Assembly: GCA_963741135.1 (NCBI GenBank)
Contig: CAVUHC010000004.1
Coordinates: 62,001 to 126,000, forward strand
DNA length: 64,000 bases
Reading direction: 5' to 3'
Origin: Gp6-AA40 sp963741135
GTDB taxonomy: Bacteria; Acidobacteriota; Vicinamibacteria; Vicinamibacterales; UBA2999
The notes under the pieces are model-generated. The model ran no database searches and was not told the DNA's origin. It saw only the letters and a program-made list of their open reading frames with translations. This document shows, piece by piece, positions 18,646 through 27,811 of the stretch; positions within the stretch are counted from its first letter, which is position 1, and the number at the start of each line of letters is the position of its first letter. The translations under genes and the position numbers were made by a program.

Positions 18646-20474
18646 TGCTGTTCGGCTGGCTCTCCGTGAATCCCGGCGCTGATACGGCCGACGTGCTGTC
18701 TGCGATGACCGCGGCACTGCGAGCGGACGCGCGACAGGAGGCGAGAAGTTGGACGTATCCCGGCTTCGGCATCGGGTTGATCGAACGGCCGTCCGCCGTA
18801 TCGCGTGCAGGTGAGCAGTCATCGCACGAGCCGGTGCGGACCGCCGACGGTACGTCCCTGTGGATGGCGGGGGAGGCGTTCGACTGGCCATCGCACGGTG
18901 GTGTAGACAATGCGGCCGCGAGCCGCGGGCCGGCATTCCGCCGGCGGTTGCTCGACGCGCTGCGCGACGAGGGGCCGGAAGCGATTCAGGACCTCGACGG
19001 CGAGTATCACATTGCACTCTGGACGCCTTCGAGCCGAACGCTGCTGCTGCTGAACGATCGGTTCGGGGCACTCTCCCTGTACACCGCGTCGAGCGTTGAC
19101 GGCGTCGTCTTCGCCGGCGGCGTGCGTGGCATCCTCATGGCCCCTGGCATCACCTGCGAGCCTGACCTCGATGCGATTCGCGAGGCGGTGACATTCGGTG
19201 GATTTCGTCTCGGGTCACGGACCAACATTCGCGGCGTCTCCATGGTGCCGCCTTCGTCGGGCGTCACGCTGTCGCCGCGGACGATCGAAACACGCCGCTA
19301 CTGGTCGTGGTCGGCATTGCCGCAGCCAGACGACACGGATCGCGGCGCGCTACTCGAAGACACGCGGGAGGGATGGCGCCAAGCGATCGCGCGACGACTG
19401 GACGGCGCCGCGAGACCTGGGCTGACGCTCAGCGGCGGATTGGACAGCCGCGCGATTCTCGCGGAGGCGCATCGGCAGGGGCAGAGCCTGGCGTCGCTGA
19501 CCTACGGCGTTTCCGAATCAGACGACGTGAAGATCGCGCGGCGCGCTGCTGCAGCGGCCCACGCGCCTTGGACACTGTATCCGCTGTACGCGGCGGGCTG
19601 GCTCGAGCGGCGTGCATCCCGCATTCAGCAGACCGATGGCCTCATCAATCTCGTCGATCTGATGCATGCCGAACCGCTCGAGCAGATGCCGCAGGAGTTC
19701 GACACGTACTTGAGCGGCTACATTGGCGATGTCGTTACCGGATCGACCTATTTCTCGATCGCGAGCGCATCCGACTTCGTGGCGTCGATGCCGTACTACG
19801 GCGGCACGCTTGGGCTGTCGTATGAGAGTGCGCTGGCGAGCGCAGAGAACATTCTGGCCCACCTTTCGGGGCCGGCGCGCTTCGCGCCGTACGAGCACAA
19901 GCTCATTCAGTCCATCAACCGGATTGCGGACGCCGCGCGGCCGTTCGTGACGGTGCGTCGTCCGTTTGTCGACTACGCGTTCTTCGAGACGGCCCAGCGC
20001 GTGCCGGCGGAATGGCGGAACGACCACGCGTGGCACGAGCAATGGCTGAGATCGACCTATCCCCGCTTCTTTGCGCGCATTCCGAACCAGCGCACCGCGG
20101 TGCCCGTGCAGTCGTCGCGGCTCCGATGGCAACTCACGCGGACCGCCCGGTTTGGCTGGCGGCGTGCACTCAGCCTGTTGCGGGCGCGCGGCGTTCCAGT
20201 CACGGTTCCGCAACGTCACTTTCATCCGGACGAATCGTATTGGTCCATACCGGAGGCGCGCCGCGTGATTGAAGAGACGATCCTCCGAAGCGGTTCCCTG
20301 AGCTGTGAGGCCTTCGGTCGAGAGGCTGTCCGGTCCACGCTGACGCAATTCTTTGACGAGCGCTCGGTGGCGGCACAGACCGTCGGGGCGTTGTTCGTGT
20401 TCGAGCACTACCATCGCACGCTCGCCTCCTTCCTGGCGGCCGCCCGCGACAAAGGCGCACTCATCCAATGCTGA
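18645..20474 (+). CDS. Asparagine synthase-like protein lacking the glutaminase cysteine
   Basis: A 609-aa AsnB-family protein. It starts MLFGWLSVNPG, so the N-terminal nucleophile Cys2 is absent, although the Ntn-like domain remains (DLDGEYHIALW, LLNDRFGALSLY). The synthetase PP-loop LTLSGGLDSRAILAEA is intact near residues 260-275. It probably adenylates a carboxylate and uses free ammonia or another amine as nucleophile, as in other Cys-less homologues (beta-lactam synthetase, lasso cyclase). Its place among glycosyltransferases suggests amide formation on a uronic acid. The ATG overlaps the upstream TGA by one base. Confidence 0.83.
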   Translation: MLFGWLSVNPGADTADVLSAMTAALRADARQEARSWTYPGFGIGLIERPSAVSRAGEQSSHEPVRTADGTSLWMAGEAFDWPSHGGVDNAAASRGPAFRRRLLDALRDEGPEAIQDLDGEYHIALWTPSSRTLLLLNDRFGALSLYTASSVDGVVFAGGVRGILMAPGITCEPDLDAIREAVTFGGFRLGSRTNIRGVSMVPPSSGVTLSPRTIETRRYWSWSALPQPDDTDRGALLEDTREGWRQAIARRLDGAARPGLTLSGGLDSRAILAEAHRQGQSLASLTYGVSESDDVKIARRAAAAAHAPWTLYPLYAAGWLERRASRIQQTDGLINLVDLMHAEPLEQMPQEFDTYLSGYIGDVVTGSTYFSIASASDFVASMPYYGGTLGLSYESALASAENILAHLSGPARFAPYEHKLIQSINRIADAARPFVTVRRPFVDYAFFETAQRVPAEWRNDHAWHEQWLRSTYPRFFARIPNQRTAVPVQSSRLRWQLTRTARFGWRRALSLLRARGVPVTVPQRHFHPDESYWSIPEARRVIEETILRSGSLSCEAFGREAVRSTLTQFFDERSVAAQTVGALFVFEHYHRTLASFLAAARDKGALIQC

Positions 20475-21868
20475 TTCGCGCAGCTCTCGTCGTCATTGCG
20501 GTGTATGCGACCGGCGAATGGGTTGCCGGCGCCGCCGTTGCGGCCCTTCTGCTGGTCTGGTGGCTGTTGAGCAGCGCGGAAGGACCGCCGGTGCTCGCGC
20601 TGGCGGTCACGTACCAGTGGGTCCAGGTCAGCGTCGGCATCTTCTATTCAGCGCTGATCGGTGAGCCGCTCGAGGCCATGGTCAAGTCCGACTGGCAGAC
20701 GATGGTGTTGATTGGCCTCGGGTGCGTGGTGACGCTGGCCATCGCGCTGTCTATCGGTCTTATGTTCGCGCGCAACCGGCTATCTGTTCCGGAGGCACGG
20801 CCTCAGCTCGCCTTTTCGCCGACGATTCTCTATGCCGCCTACGGGGTGTCGCTGCTCGTCACCGGTGTTGTGCAGGAGCTCGCGTGGAACTATCCGAGCA
20901 TCACGCAGGCGATTCTTGCGCTGAACTTCTCCCACCTGGCGCTCGTGTTCCTGTTGGCTCGGCGATTCACAAGGCCTGTCTTCGCGTGGGAAAAGCTTGC
21001 CGCGCTGATGGCGCTCGAAGTGGCACTTGGGTTCACTGGGTATTTCGCCAATTTCCGCGAGCCGCTGCTGATGGGATCGATCGCCGTCGTTGAAGTGTTC
21101 GACCGGCGCGACAGCCGTCATTGGGTATTTTTCGCCGCTGTTGTCCTCGTACTCGGCGTCTCCAGCGTCGTCTGGATGAACGTGCGCGGCGAGCTCCGCC
21201 GCGACGTGGACGAGGAAATCGAAACGACGCGCATGGAGCGCCTCGACAAGGTGCGGGCGCTGTCATCCGGGTTCTTCTCGCAGGGCGGTGACTTCCGCGA
21301 TTCGACGACGCGCGTGGTTGAGCGGGTCTGGGCGATTTATTATCCTGCGCTTGCCATCGAGCGAGTGCCCTCCGTGCTCCCGCACACCAATGGCGAGATC
21401 ATCGAAGGCGCGCTGATGCACCTCGTCACGCCGCGCTTCCTCTTCCCGGACAAGGGCGATCTACCCTCCGACAGCGAAATGGTGCGCAAGTATTCGGGCA
21501 TCCACGTGGCGAGCACCGAAGAGAATACGAGCATCGCGTTCGGCTACGCCGCGGAGTCGTACATCGATTTCGGGCTGCCGTGGATGTTCCTGCCGGTACT
21601 CATCTACGGGCTGGCGATGGGCGCCGCGTACCAGGTGTGGCTCACCGTCATCCGCCACCGCGAGCTCGCAGTCAGTCTCGTCACCGTCGTCTTCTGGTTG
21701 AGCCTGTATGTCTTCGAACGATCGTGGGTCAAGACAATGGGGCTGGCGATCACGTTGATGGTGTACCTCGGCGGGTTCACGTATCTGATCGATCAGTACT
21801 TTCTGGCGCGCCGCGCACAGACGGAACACACCGACGCGCACAATGCGCTGCTCGAGACGCCTCTCTGA
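20468..21868 (+). CDS. Multi-pass membrane protein, Wzy/O-antigen polymerase-like
   Basis: A 466-aa protein with about ten hydrophobic spans (for example AALVVIAVYATGEWVAGAAV, IGLGCVVTLAIALSIGLMF, LVSAQ-free C-terminal VTVVFWLSLYVFERSW). A large soluble loop lies around residues 230-350. Length, topology and position beside glycosyltransferases fit a repeat-unit polymerase acting on the periplasmic face. Sequence motifs of Wzy are weak in general, so the assignment rests on topology and context. It overlaps the end of the asparagine-synthase-like gene by seven bases. Confidence 0.65.
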   Translation: MLIRAALVVIAVYATGEWVAGAAVAALLLVWWLLSSAEGPPVLALAVTYQWVQVSVGIFYSALIGEPLEAMVKSDWQTMVLIGLGCVVTLAIALSIGLMFARNRLSVPEARPQLAFSPTILYAAYGVSLLVTGVVQELAWNYPSITQAILALNFSHLALVFLLARRFTRPVFAWEKLAALMALEVALGFTGYFANFREPLLMGSIAVVEVFDRRDSRHWVFFAAVVLVLGVSSVVWMNVRGELRRDVDEEIETTRMERLDKVRALSSGFFSQGGDFRDSTTRVVERVWAIYYPALAIERVPSVLPHTNGEIIEGALMHLVTPRFLFPDKGDLPSDSEMVRKYSGIHVASTEENTSIAFGYAAESYIDFGLPWMFLPVLIYGLAMGAAYQVWLTVIRHRELAVSLVTVVFWLSLYVFERSWVKTMGLAITLMVYLGGFTYLIDQYFLARRAQTEHTDAHNALLETPL

Positions 21869-23042
21869 ACACTTGAATCTTCGCGTTGTCCATGTATGCG
21901 CGTACTTTGCGCCCGCGTTCGTCTACGGCGGGCCTCCGCGCAGCATCCTTGGCTTGTGTGCGGCGCAGCAGCGCGCCGGCCTCGATGTACGCGTCGTCAC
22001 GACGACCGCAAACGGTGACGATGAGTTGCCCGCGGACGCGGACGCCCGGTATGACGGCGTGCGGGTGCAGTACTGCGCGAGAGGCTGGCCACGCGCAGCG
22101 TTTCGTGCCCCATCGCTGGGTGCCGCGGTCCGTGCGGCCCTGGCGGCGGCCGATGTCGTCCATCTTCACGGCCTCTGGAACGCCGCGATCTGGGCGGCGG
22201 CCGCCGAGGCGCGGCGCGCGCGTCGTCCGTACGTGCTGTCGCCGCGCGGTATGTTGTCGCCTGCTGCGCTCGCGCACGACGCCTGGCGCAAACGTGTCGC
22301 GTACGTCGCGTTCGATCGGACCGTGATTCGCGGGGCCGCGATGCTTCACGCGACGTCACGTCCAGAGCTCGACGAGCTCACGTCGCGCTTCGGGGCGAAC
22401 CGGACGTGCTATGTGCCGAACGGTGTCGCGCTGCCACCGCCCGTCACGATCGACCCGTGCGAGACCCGCCGGCAATTCCTGTTGGGTTCGTCGCCGTTCG
22501 TCTTGTTCGTCGGGCGCATCCATCCCATCAAACGGCTCGACGTGCTGGCAACGGCGTTCGCACGCGTTCGTCAGCGGCATCCTGAGACGCGCCTCGTCAT
22601 AGCCGGACCGGACGAAGACAGCCATCGCTCGAGGGTCGAGCCGCTATTTGCGCCGCTTGGTGGAGCGGTGACATGGACCGGCGCCGTCGACGAGCAGGAC
22701 AAACGGAAGCTGCTGGACGCCTGCTCGATGCTCGTGCTCTGCTCCGATTCGGAGAGCTTCGGGATGAGCGCAGCGGAAGCGATGGCCGCGTCGAGGCCCG
22801 TCGTCGTCACGAAAGGATGTCCATGGCCCGAGGTCGACAGCCGTGAGACAGGGTTCTGGGTGGAGCAGTCATCCGTGGCGATCGCCGACGGCATTTCGGC
22901 GATCCTGAGCGATCCCCGGCGCGCCATCGAGATGGGGCAGCGGGGACGTGCCCTGATCGAGGAGCGCTATACCTGGCCGAAGGCCGTCGCGCAGCTCGAG
23001 GACGTGTATCGCCGCCTGGCGCACGGCATTGCGCATGCGTGA
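21843..23042 (+). CDS. Glycosyltransferase, GT4 family
   Basis: A 399-aa GT-B protein. Acceptor loop VCAYFAPAFVYGGPPRSILG, VHLHGLWNAAIWAAA and PYVLSPRGMLSPAALAHDAW are classical for this GT4 group. The donor domain has FVLFVGRIHPIKRLDVLATA and CSDSESFGMSAAEAMAASRP (EX7E). The ATG at 21843 overlaps the membrane protein gene by 26 bases. A TTG at 21873 (LNLRVVHVCAYF) would begin just after that stop and fits the fold start as well, so the N-terminus is uncertain by ten residues. Confidence 0.86.
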   Translation: MRCSRRLSEHLNLRVVHVCAYFAPAFVYGGPPRSILGLCAAQQRAGLDVRVVTTTANGDDELPADADARYDGVRVQYCARGWPRAAFRAPSLGAAVRAALAAADVVHLHGLWNAAIWAAAAEARRARRPYVLSPRGMLSPAALAHDAWRKRVAYVAFDRTVIRGAAMLHATSRPELDELTSRFGANRTCYVPNGVALPPPVTIDPCETRRQFLLGSSPFVLFVGRIHPIKRLDVLATAFARVRQRHPETRLVIAGPDEDSHRSRVEPLFAPLGGAVTWTGAVDEQDKRKLLDACSMLVLCSDSESFGMSAAEAMAASRPVVVTKGCPWPEVDSRETGFWVEQSSVAIADGISAILSDPRRAIEMGQRGRALIEERYTWPKAVAQLEDVYRRLAHGIAHA

Positions 23043-24195
23043 CAAGCGTCGTGTGATTGTCATAGGACCGCAGTTTGGCGGTGGCGACGGCTTGTCCGAG
23101 CTTGGACGCCAGGTGGTGGCGGCGCTCGCGGCAGATACAGCCGACACCGTCGTCGTTTACTCGCTGCAAGACCAGGGACACCCAGAGATGCTCCGCCGTC
23201 TACCCGTCCGATTCTGTTCGTCGAACGGCAGCCGCCTCCGCTTCGTTGCCGCGATGCTGAGTGAGGCGATCCGGGTCTCTCCGGGCGATCTGATTGTCGT
23301 GCTGCACTCGCACTTCCTGCCGTTGTCACTGCCGCTTGTGGCTCGCGGCGCAGCGCTTGCGGCCGTGCTTGTCGGTATCGAGTCGTGGCGTCCTCTCACG
23401 ATGTTGCAGCGTGCGGCCTTGTCGAAGGCCGCTCATGTTGTGGCGATCTCTCATCACACCGTCGAGCGATTCAAGGCAGCCAATCCGGCAGTCGTGCACA
23501 TTGGCCTGAACGTCTGTCATCCGTCTGCGCCGGCGGCAAGGGACGCGGGCGCGAGTCTCGTGGCGCCCGGATTCGCGCTGATAGTTGGACGGATGTCGCG
23601 CGAGGAGCGGTACAAGGGGCATGACGCGCTGCTGGAGGCGTGGCCTCGCGTGCGTGCAACCTGCCCGGACGCGCGGCTGGTCATCGTCGGGGACGGCGAC
23701 GACCGAAGCCGCCTGCAGGCGAAGGCGCGATCACTGAACCTTGATGACGCAACGCTCTTTCTCGGACGCGTTGACGACGCACGTCTCAACGGCTTGTATC
23801 GCGAAGCGGCATTCTTCGTGATGCCGAGCCGCGACGAGGGGTTCGGATTCGTGTACCTCGAGGCCATGCGCGCCGGGCGTCCGTGCATTGCGTGCCCGGG
23901 CGCAGCCGCAGAAATTCTCGAGGATGGCCGCAGTGGAGTGCTTGTGACATTCGGCAGCGTCCCGGAGGTGGAAGCGGCGTGCGTTCGCCTGTTTTCAGAT
24001 CCGGCCCTCTGCTCGCGGCTCGGCCACGCCGGCGCCGAAGCCGTTCGGCAACGATTTCTTCCCGGCCATTTCGTCGATCGGTTTCGGCGGGCGCTGGGGC
24101 TGCTTCAGGGCGGGGCGAGCCTTTCAGGTTCGCCTCGAGGACCCGAAGGGTCCGCGCCGCACGATGTGCCGTCGGCCCCTGAGGCGTGCGCGTGA
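23035..24195 (+). CDS. Glycosyltransferase, GT4 family
   Basis: A 386-aa GT-B protein. It begins MRDKRRVIVIGPQFGGGDGL. The donor domain shows ALIVGRMSREERYKGHDALL, ARLVIVGDGDDRSRLQAKA and SRDEGFGFVYLEAMRAGRP, the EX7E motif. The last 25 residues are a proline/glycine-rich tail without predicted fold. The ATG at 23035 overlaps the previous gene by eight bases; an upstream TTG at 23029 adds two residues. Sugar and linkage are unknown. Confidence 0.85.
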   Translation: MRDKRRVIVIGPQFGGGDGLSELGRQVVAALAADTADTVVVYSLQDQGHPEMLRRLPVRFCSSNGSRLRFVAAMLSEAIRVSPGDLIVVLHSHFLPLSLPLVARGAALAAVLVGIESWRPLTMLQRAALSKAAHVVAISHHTVERFKAANPAVVHIGLNVCHPSAPAARDAGASLVAPGFALIVGRMSREERYKGHDALLEAWPRVRATCPDARLVIVGDGDDRSRLQAKARSLNLDDATLFLGRVDDARLNGLYREAAFFVMPSRDEGFGFVYLEAMRAGRPCIACPGAAAEILEDGRSGVLVTFGSVPEVEAACVRLFSDPALCSRLGHAGAEAVRQRFLPGHFVDRFRRALGLLQGGASLSGSPRGPEGSAPHDVPSAPEACA

Positions 24196-24782
24196 TCGGC
24201 CGCAGTGCCTGGGCCTGGCTGATGACGCGGATTGGTCTTCGCGAGCCGGCAACGCAGACGACCGAGCCTGAGCGGCGCTGCCTGGCCCGCCACGCCGAGG
24301 GGCGGCGGCGCATCGTGGAGATCGGCGTCTATCACGCTGCGAATACGGCGCTCTTCCGTGCCCTGGTCCATGAGGATGGCGAGGTCATCGGCATCGACCC
24401 GCATCCGCCCGGCCGCCTCGGCGTGAGCTTCGAACGATGGATTGCCGAATACCACGTGTCGCGGGTCCACCGCGCGCGCGCGCGCCTGATCCGGCAATTC
24501 AGCCACGACGCCGTGACCGCCTGGTCCGAGCCGGTCGATTTCCTGTTCATCGACGGCGATCACTCGTGGGACGCGATTGCGCGCGACTGGAAGGACTGGA
24601 GCCCCCACGTCGCGAAGGATGGCGTCGTGGCCCTGCACGACAGTAGAAGCATCGCAGGCAAAACCGATCTCGACAGTGTGCGCTTCACCACCGACGTCGT
24701 GCGACAGGATCCGCGATTTGAAGTGATCGACGAAGTAGATTCCCTCACCGTGCTTCGACGCGCAGCGTCCAACGGATGCTGA
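24192..24782 (+). CDS. Class I SAM-dependent methyltransferase (Methyltransf_24-like)
   Basis: A 196-aa protein. Motif I is RRIVEIGVYHAANTALFRAL, then EVIGIDPHPPG. The acidic motif VDFLFIDGDHSWDAIARDWK and the following GVVALHDSR are typical of small class I methyltransferases and cephalosporin-hydroxylase-like proteins. It would methylate a sugar or a precursor. The GTG at 24192 gives a GTGA overlap with the preceding gene; a GTG at 24186 is also possible. Its end overlaps the carbamoyltransferase start by seven bases. Confidence 0.78.
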   Translation: MIGRSAWAWLMTRIGLREPATQTTEPERRCLARHAEGRRRIVEIGVYHAANTALFRALVHEDGEVIGIDPHPPGRLGVSFERWIAEYHVSRVHRARARLIRQFSHDAVTAWSEPVDFLFIDGDHSWDAIARDWKDWSPHVAKDGVVALHDSRSIAGKTDLDSVRFTTDVVRQDPRFEVIDEVDSLTVLRRAASNGC

Positions 24783-26527
24783 TTCTCGGCATCAACGCGT
24801 ACCACGGCGACGTGGCCGCCGCGATCCTGCGCGACGGAGAGCTCGTCGCCGCCGTCGAAGAGGAGCGCTTCCGGCGCGTCAAGCATTACGCCGGCTTTCC
24901 GCGCGACGCGATTCGCGCGTGCCTCGCGATGGCGGGCGCCGAGGCGAGAGAGGTGGACGCGTTCGCCGTCTCGCGCAATCCCAGGGCACACCTGTGGCGC
25001 AAAGGCCTGTTCGCGCTGCGCCATCGACCGAGTCCGTCCTTGATCCGCGATCGCGCTGCCAATGCGATGTCCGTGTCCCACATTGCGCAGACGTGCGCCG
25101 AGGCCATGGGCCTCGACCGCTCGCACGTCTCCGCGCGAATGCACTACGTCGAGCACCACGCCGCGCACCTGGCGAGCAGCTACTTCGCGAGCCCGTTCGA
25201 GGACGCCGCCGTCTGCGCGATCGACGGGTTCGGGGACTTCGTCAGCACGTCCACAGGCGTCGGGCGCGGTTCGGTCCTCACAATCCAGAATCGCGTCTTC
25301 TTTCCGCACTCTCTCGGGCTGTTGTACCTGGCGATCACCCAGTTCCTTGGATTCCCGAAGTACGGCGACGAGTTCAAGGTGATGGGGCTCGCGCCGTACG
25401 GTGAACCTCGCTTCACCGACAAGCTGCGCCAGCTCGTGCACGTTGACGGACGTGGGCAGCTTCGCCTCGATCTGTCGTACTTCACGCACGCGTCGGGCGG
25501 AATGACGATGACGTGGGCGGATGGCGAGCCGGAGATCGGCAAGGTATTCACGCCAAAGCTCGATGCGCTGCTGGGCCCCGCCCGCCGTCCGGAGGACGCG
25601 CTGGATGCCCGCCACGAGGCACTCGCGGCATCGCTGCAGCGCGTGTACGAGGAGGCGGCGTTCTCGGTGCTGCGGTCGTTGCACTCGCGCGTCCGCAATC
25701 CGCGGCTCTGCCTTGCCGGCGGCTGCGCCATGAACAGCGTTGCCAACGGAAAGATCCGCTCGGAGACACCGTTCAGCGACATCTATATTCAACCCGCCTC
25801 AGGTGACAACGGCACCGCGCTCGGCGCGGCGCTGCACGTCTGGCACAAGGGTGGAGGCGAGCACCGGTTCCAGATGCGGCATGGCTACTGGGGTCCGCAG
25901 TTCGATGACCGCGAGATCGCCGCCGCGATCGACACGCGAAGCCGCGATCTGGAAGCCAAGCGCTGCACCCGCACGCAGATCCCGAGCCAGGAGGACCTGT
26001 GCGAATGGACTGCGTCGCGCATTGCCGCGGGGCAGGTCGTCGGCTGGTTCCAGGGCCGGATGGAATGGGGTGCGCGCGCGCTGGGCAATCGCAGCATCCT
26101 TGCGGATCCGCGCCGCCGCGACATGCGGGAGATCATCAACGTCCGGATCAAGTTCCGCGAGAAGTTCCGCCCTTTCGCGCCGTCGGTGGCCGTCGAGGCG
26201 CTCGACGACTACTTCGTTGGCGCGGTGCATGACCCTTTCATGATGCAGGTCTATCCCGTTCGTCCGGACAAGCGTGAGGTGATTCCGGCGGTGACTCACG
26301 TTGACGGTTCGGGGCGTCTGCAGACGGTGAGCCGCGAGACGAACCTCCTGTACTGGTCCCTGATTCACGCCTTCGGCCGGAAGACCGGCGTGCCAATCCT
26401 GCTGAACACATCGTTCAACGAGAACGAGCCGATCGTGCTGACCCCGGGCGAGGCGCTCGGCTGCTTTCTGCGCACGGACATGGACGTGCTCGTCATGGGG
26501 TCGCACGTCCTGGAGAAGATTTCTTGA
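24776..26527 (+). CDS. Carbamoyltransferase (NodU/CmcH/TobZ family)
   Basis: A 583-aa two-domain protein. The N-terminal Kae1-like domain begins LILGINAYHGDVAAAILRDG and carries the metal-binding YVEHHAAHLASSYF (about 124-137). The C-terminal YrdC-like carbamoyltransferase domain has WFQGRMEWGARALGNRSIL and IKFREKFRPFAPSV. The family makes carbamoyl-AMP from carbamoyl phosphate and ATP and moves the carbamoyl group to a sugar hydroxyl (Nod factor, antibiotics). Here a carbamoylated sugar in the surface glycan is likely. It is the last gene before a repeat-bearing gap of 75 bases. Confidence 0.92.
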   Translation: MLILGINAYHGDVAAAILRDGELVAAVEEERFRRVKHYAGFPRDAIRACLAMAGAEAREVDAFAVSRNPRAHLWRKGLFALRHRPSPSLIRDRAANAMSVSHIAQTCAEAMGLDRSHVSARMHYVEHHAAHLASSYFASPFEDAAVCAIDGFGDFVSTSTGVGRGSVLTIQNRVFFPHSLGLLYLAITQFLGFPKYGDEFKVMGLAPYGEPRFTDKLRQLVHVDGRGQLRLDLSYFTHASGGMTMTWADGEPEIGKVFTPKLDALLGPARRPEDALDARHEALAASLQRVYEEAAFSVLRSLHSRVRNPRLCLAGGCAMNSVANGKIRSETPFSDIYIQPASGDNGTALGAALHVWHKGGGEHRFQMRHGYWGPQFDDREIAAAIDTRSRDLEAKRCTRTQIPSQEDLCEWTASRIAAGQVVGWFQGRMEWGARALGNRSILADPRRRDMREIINVRIKFREKFRPFAPSVAVEALDDYFVGAVHDPFMMQVYPVRPDKREVIPAVTHVDGSGRLQTVSRETNLLYWSLIHAFGRKTGVPILLNTSFNENEPIVLTPGEALGCFLRTDMDVLVMGSHVLEKIS

Positions 26528-26595
26528 ACCACGAAGGTCGCGAATGTCACGAAGACAAGGTTGTACTTCGTGTTCTTCGCGGTCGTCGTGGTTGA
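26527..26595. repeat. ACCACGAAGG-type inverted repeat
   Basis: The arm accacgaaggtcgcgaat at 26528 onward faces an imperfect complement ending cgcggtcgtcgtggt at about 26593. Together they form a hairpin of about 27 paired positions with mismatches. It sits in the only notable gap of the glycan operon. Words built on CCACGAAGG and its complement TTCGTGG look like a dispersed intergenic hairpin and not like coding sequence, although a TTG-started frame runs through it into the next gene. Confidence 0.6.
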
Positions 26596-26602
26596 CATTG
26601 CG

Positions 26603-27811
26603 ATGCACGTCTGCTTCTTCAATCGATCCTACTGGCCTGACCTCAGCGCCACCGGTCAGTTGCTCACCGAGCTCGCCGAAGACCTGGTCCGCGTGCATGG
26701 CTGGGATGTGACGGTCGTCACCGGCTACCCGCTACGTTCCGATGCGCGGCTGCCCGGTTCCGAGTGGCGCCACGGCGTGCACATCGTCAGGGGCACCGGA
26801 TCGACGCTGGATCCGAGCCGCTTCACGGGACGCGCGGCTAACTATGTGACCTATTTCGCTTCGGCCGTCCTCAAAGGACAGGGCGTCCGGCGGCCCGACG
26901 TCGTGGTGGCGTTGACCGATCCACCAATCATCGGTCTCGCAGCGCTCGCGGCAGCCGCCCGGGCGCGGGCGCCGTTCGTGTTTCTGTGCGAGGACATCTT
27001 TCCTGAAGTCGCCGTGCTCCTCGAGGATTTTCGGAGCGGCATCGTCAACGACGCGCTGACGCAGGTGAATCGATTTCTGGTGCGAAAGGCCGCCCGGATC
27101 GTCGCGCTTGGCGACACGATGAAGCGGCGGCTTGTCGAGGGGAAGGGCGCGGATCCGTCGAAGGTCACCGTGATTCACAACTGGACCGACTGTCGCGCGA
27201 TGACGCCGGGCCCCCGCGACAACGCGTTCGCCCGGCAGCATGGGCTCGTGGACCGTTTTGTCGTGCTGCACGCCGGCAACATCGGTCTTTCGCAGAACCT
27301 CGAAATCATCCTGCACGCGGCCGAGCAGCTGCGCGACCGCCCCGATATCGTGTTCGTGCTCGTCGGCGAAGGGTCGAAGAAGCGCGACCTGCAGGACGTG
27401 GCGGCGAGGCGTGACCTCCGCAACGTCCTGTTCCTGCCGTTCCAGCCGCGCGAGATGATGGACCAGTCGTACGCCACTGCGGACGTGTCGCTGATCTCGC
27501 TGAAGTGTGGCCTCGCAGGCGTGATCGTGCCGAGCAAGCTTTACAGCGTGCTGGCGTCGGGACGACCGTGCATTGCCGCGGTCGAGCAGGACTGCGAGGT
27601 GGCGCAGATCGTCGAGGAGGCGGGTTGCGGGTTCGTGGTCGGCCCGGGGGATGCCTCTGCTCTGTGCGCACGCGTGGTGGAGATCGCATCCGATCCGTCC
27701 CGCGCCCATCAGATGGGGGAACGCGCGCGTGAAGCGGCGCTCCAGTTCGATCGTCCCCGTCAGGTGGCGGCGTACGATGTGCTCTTGCGAGAGGTGGCCG
27801 CCGCGTGTTGA
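26603..27811 (+). CDS. Glycosyltransferase, GT4 family (WbuB-like)
   Basis: A 402-aa protein. MHVCFFNRSYWPDLSATGQL, PPIIGLAALAAAARARAPFV and FLCEDIFPEVAVLL match the WbuB-like GT4 group that acts early in many O-antigen/EPS pathways. The donor side shows VVLHAGNIGLSQNLEIILHA and VPSKLYSVLASGRPCIAAVE. An in-frame TTG at 26561 would put the hairpin repeat into the protein. The ATG at 26603 starts exactly at the fold and is preferred. It overlaps the priming transferase gene by several bases, and such pairs often act as first (priming) and second enzymes. Confidence 0.86.
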   Translation: MHVCFFNRSYWPDLSATGQLLTELAEDLVRVHGWDVTVVTGYPLRSDARLPGSEWRHGVHIVRGTGSTLDPSRFTGRAANYVTYFASAVLKGQGVRRPDVVVALTDPPIIGLAALAAAARARAPFVFLCEDIFPEVAVLLEDFRSGIVNDALTQVNRFLVRKAARIVALGDTMKRRLVEGKGADPSKVTVIHNWTDCRAMTPGPRDNAFARQHGLVDRFVVLHAGNIGLSQNLEIILHAAEQLRDRPDIVFVLVGEGSKKRDLQDVAARRDLRNVLFLPFQPREMMDQSYATADVSLISLKCGLAGVIVPSKLYSVLASGRPCIAAVEQDCEVAQIVEEAGCGFVVGPGDASALCARVVEIASDPSRAHQMGERAREAALQFDRPRQVAAYDVLLREVAAAC

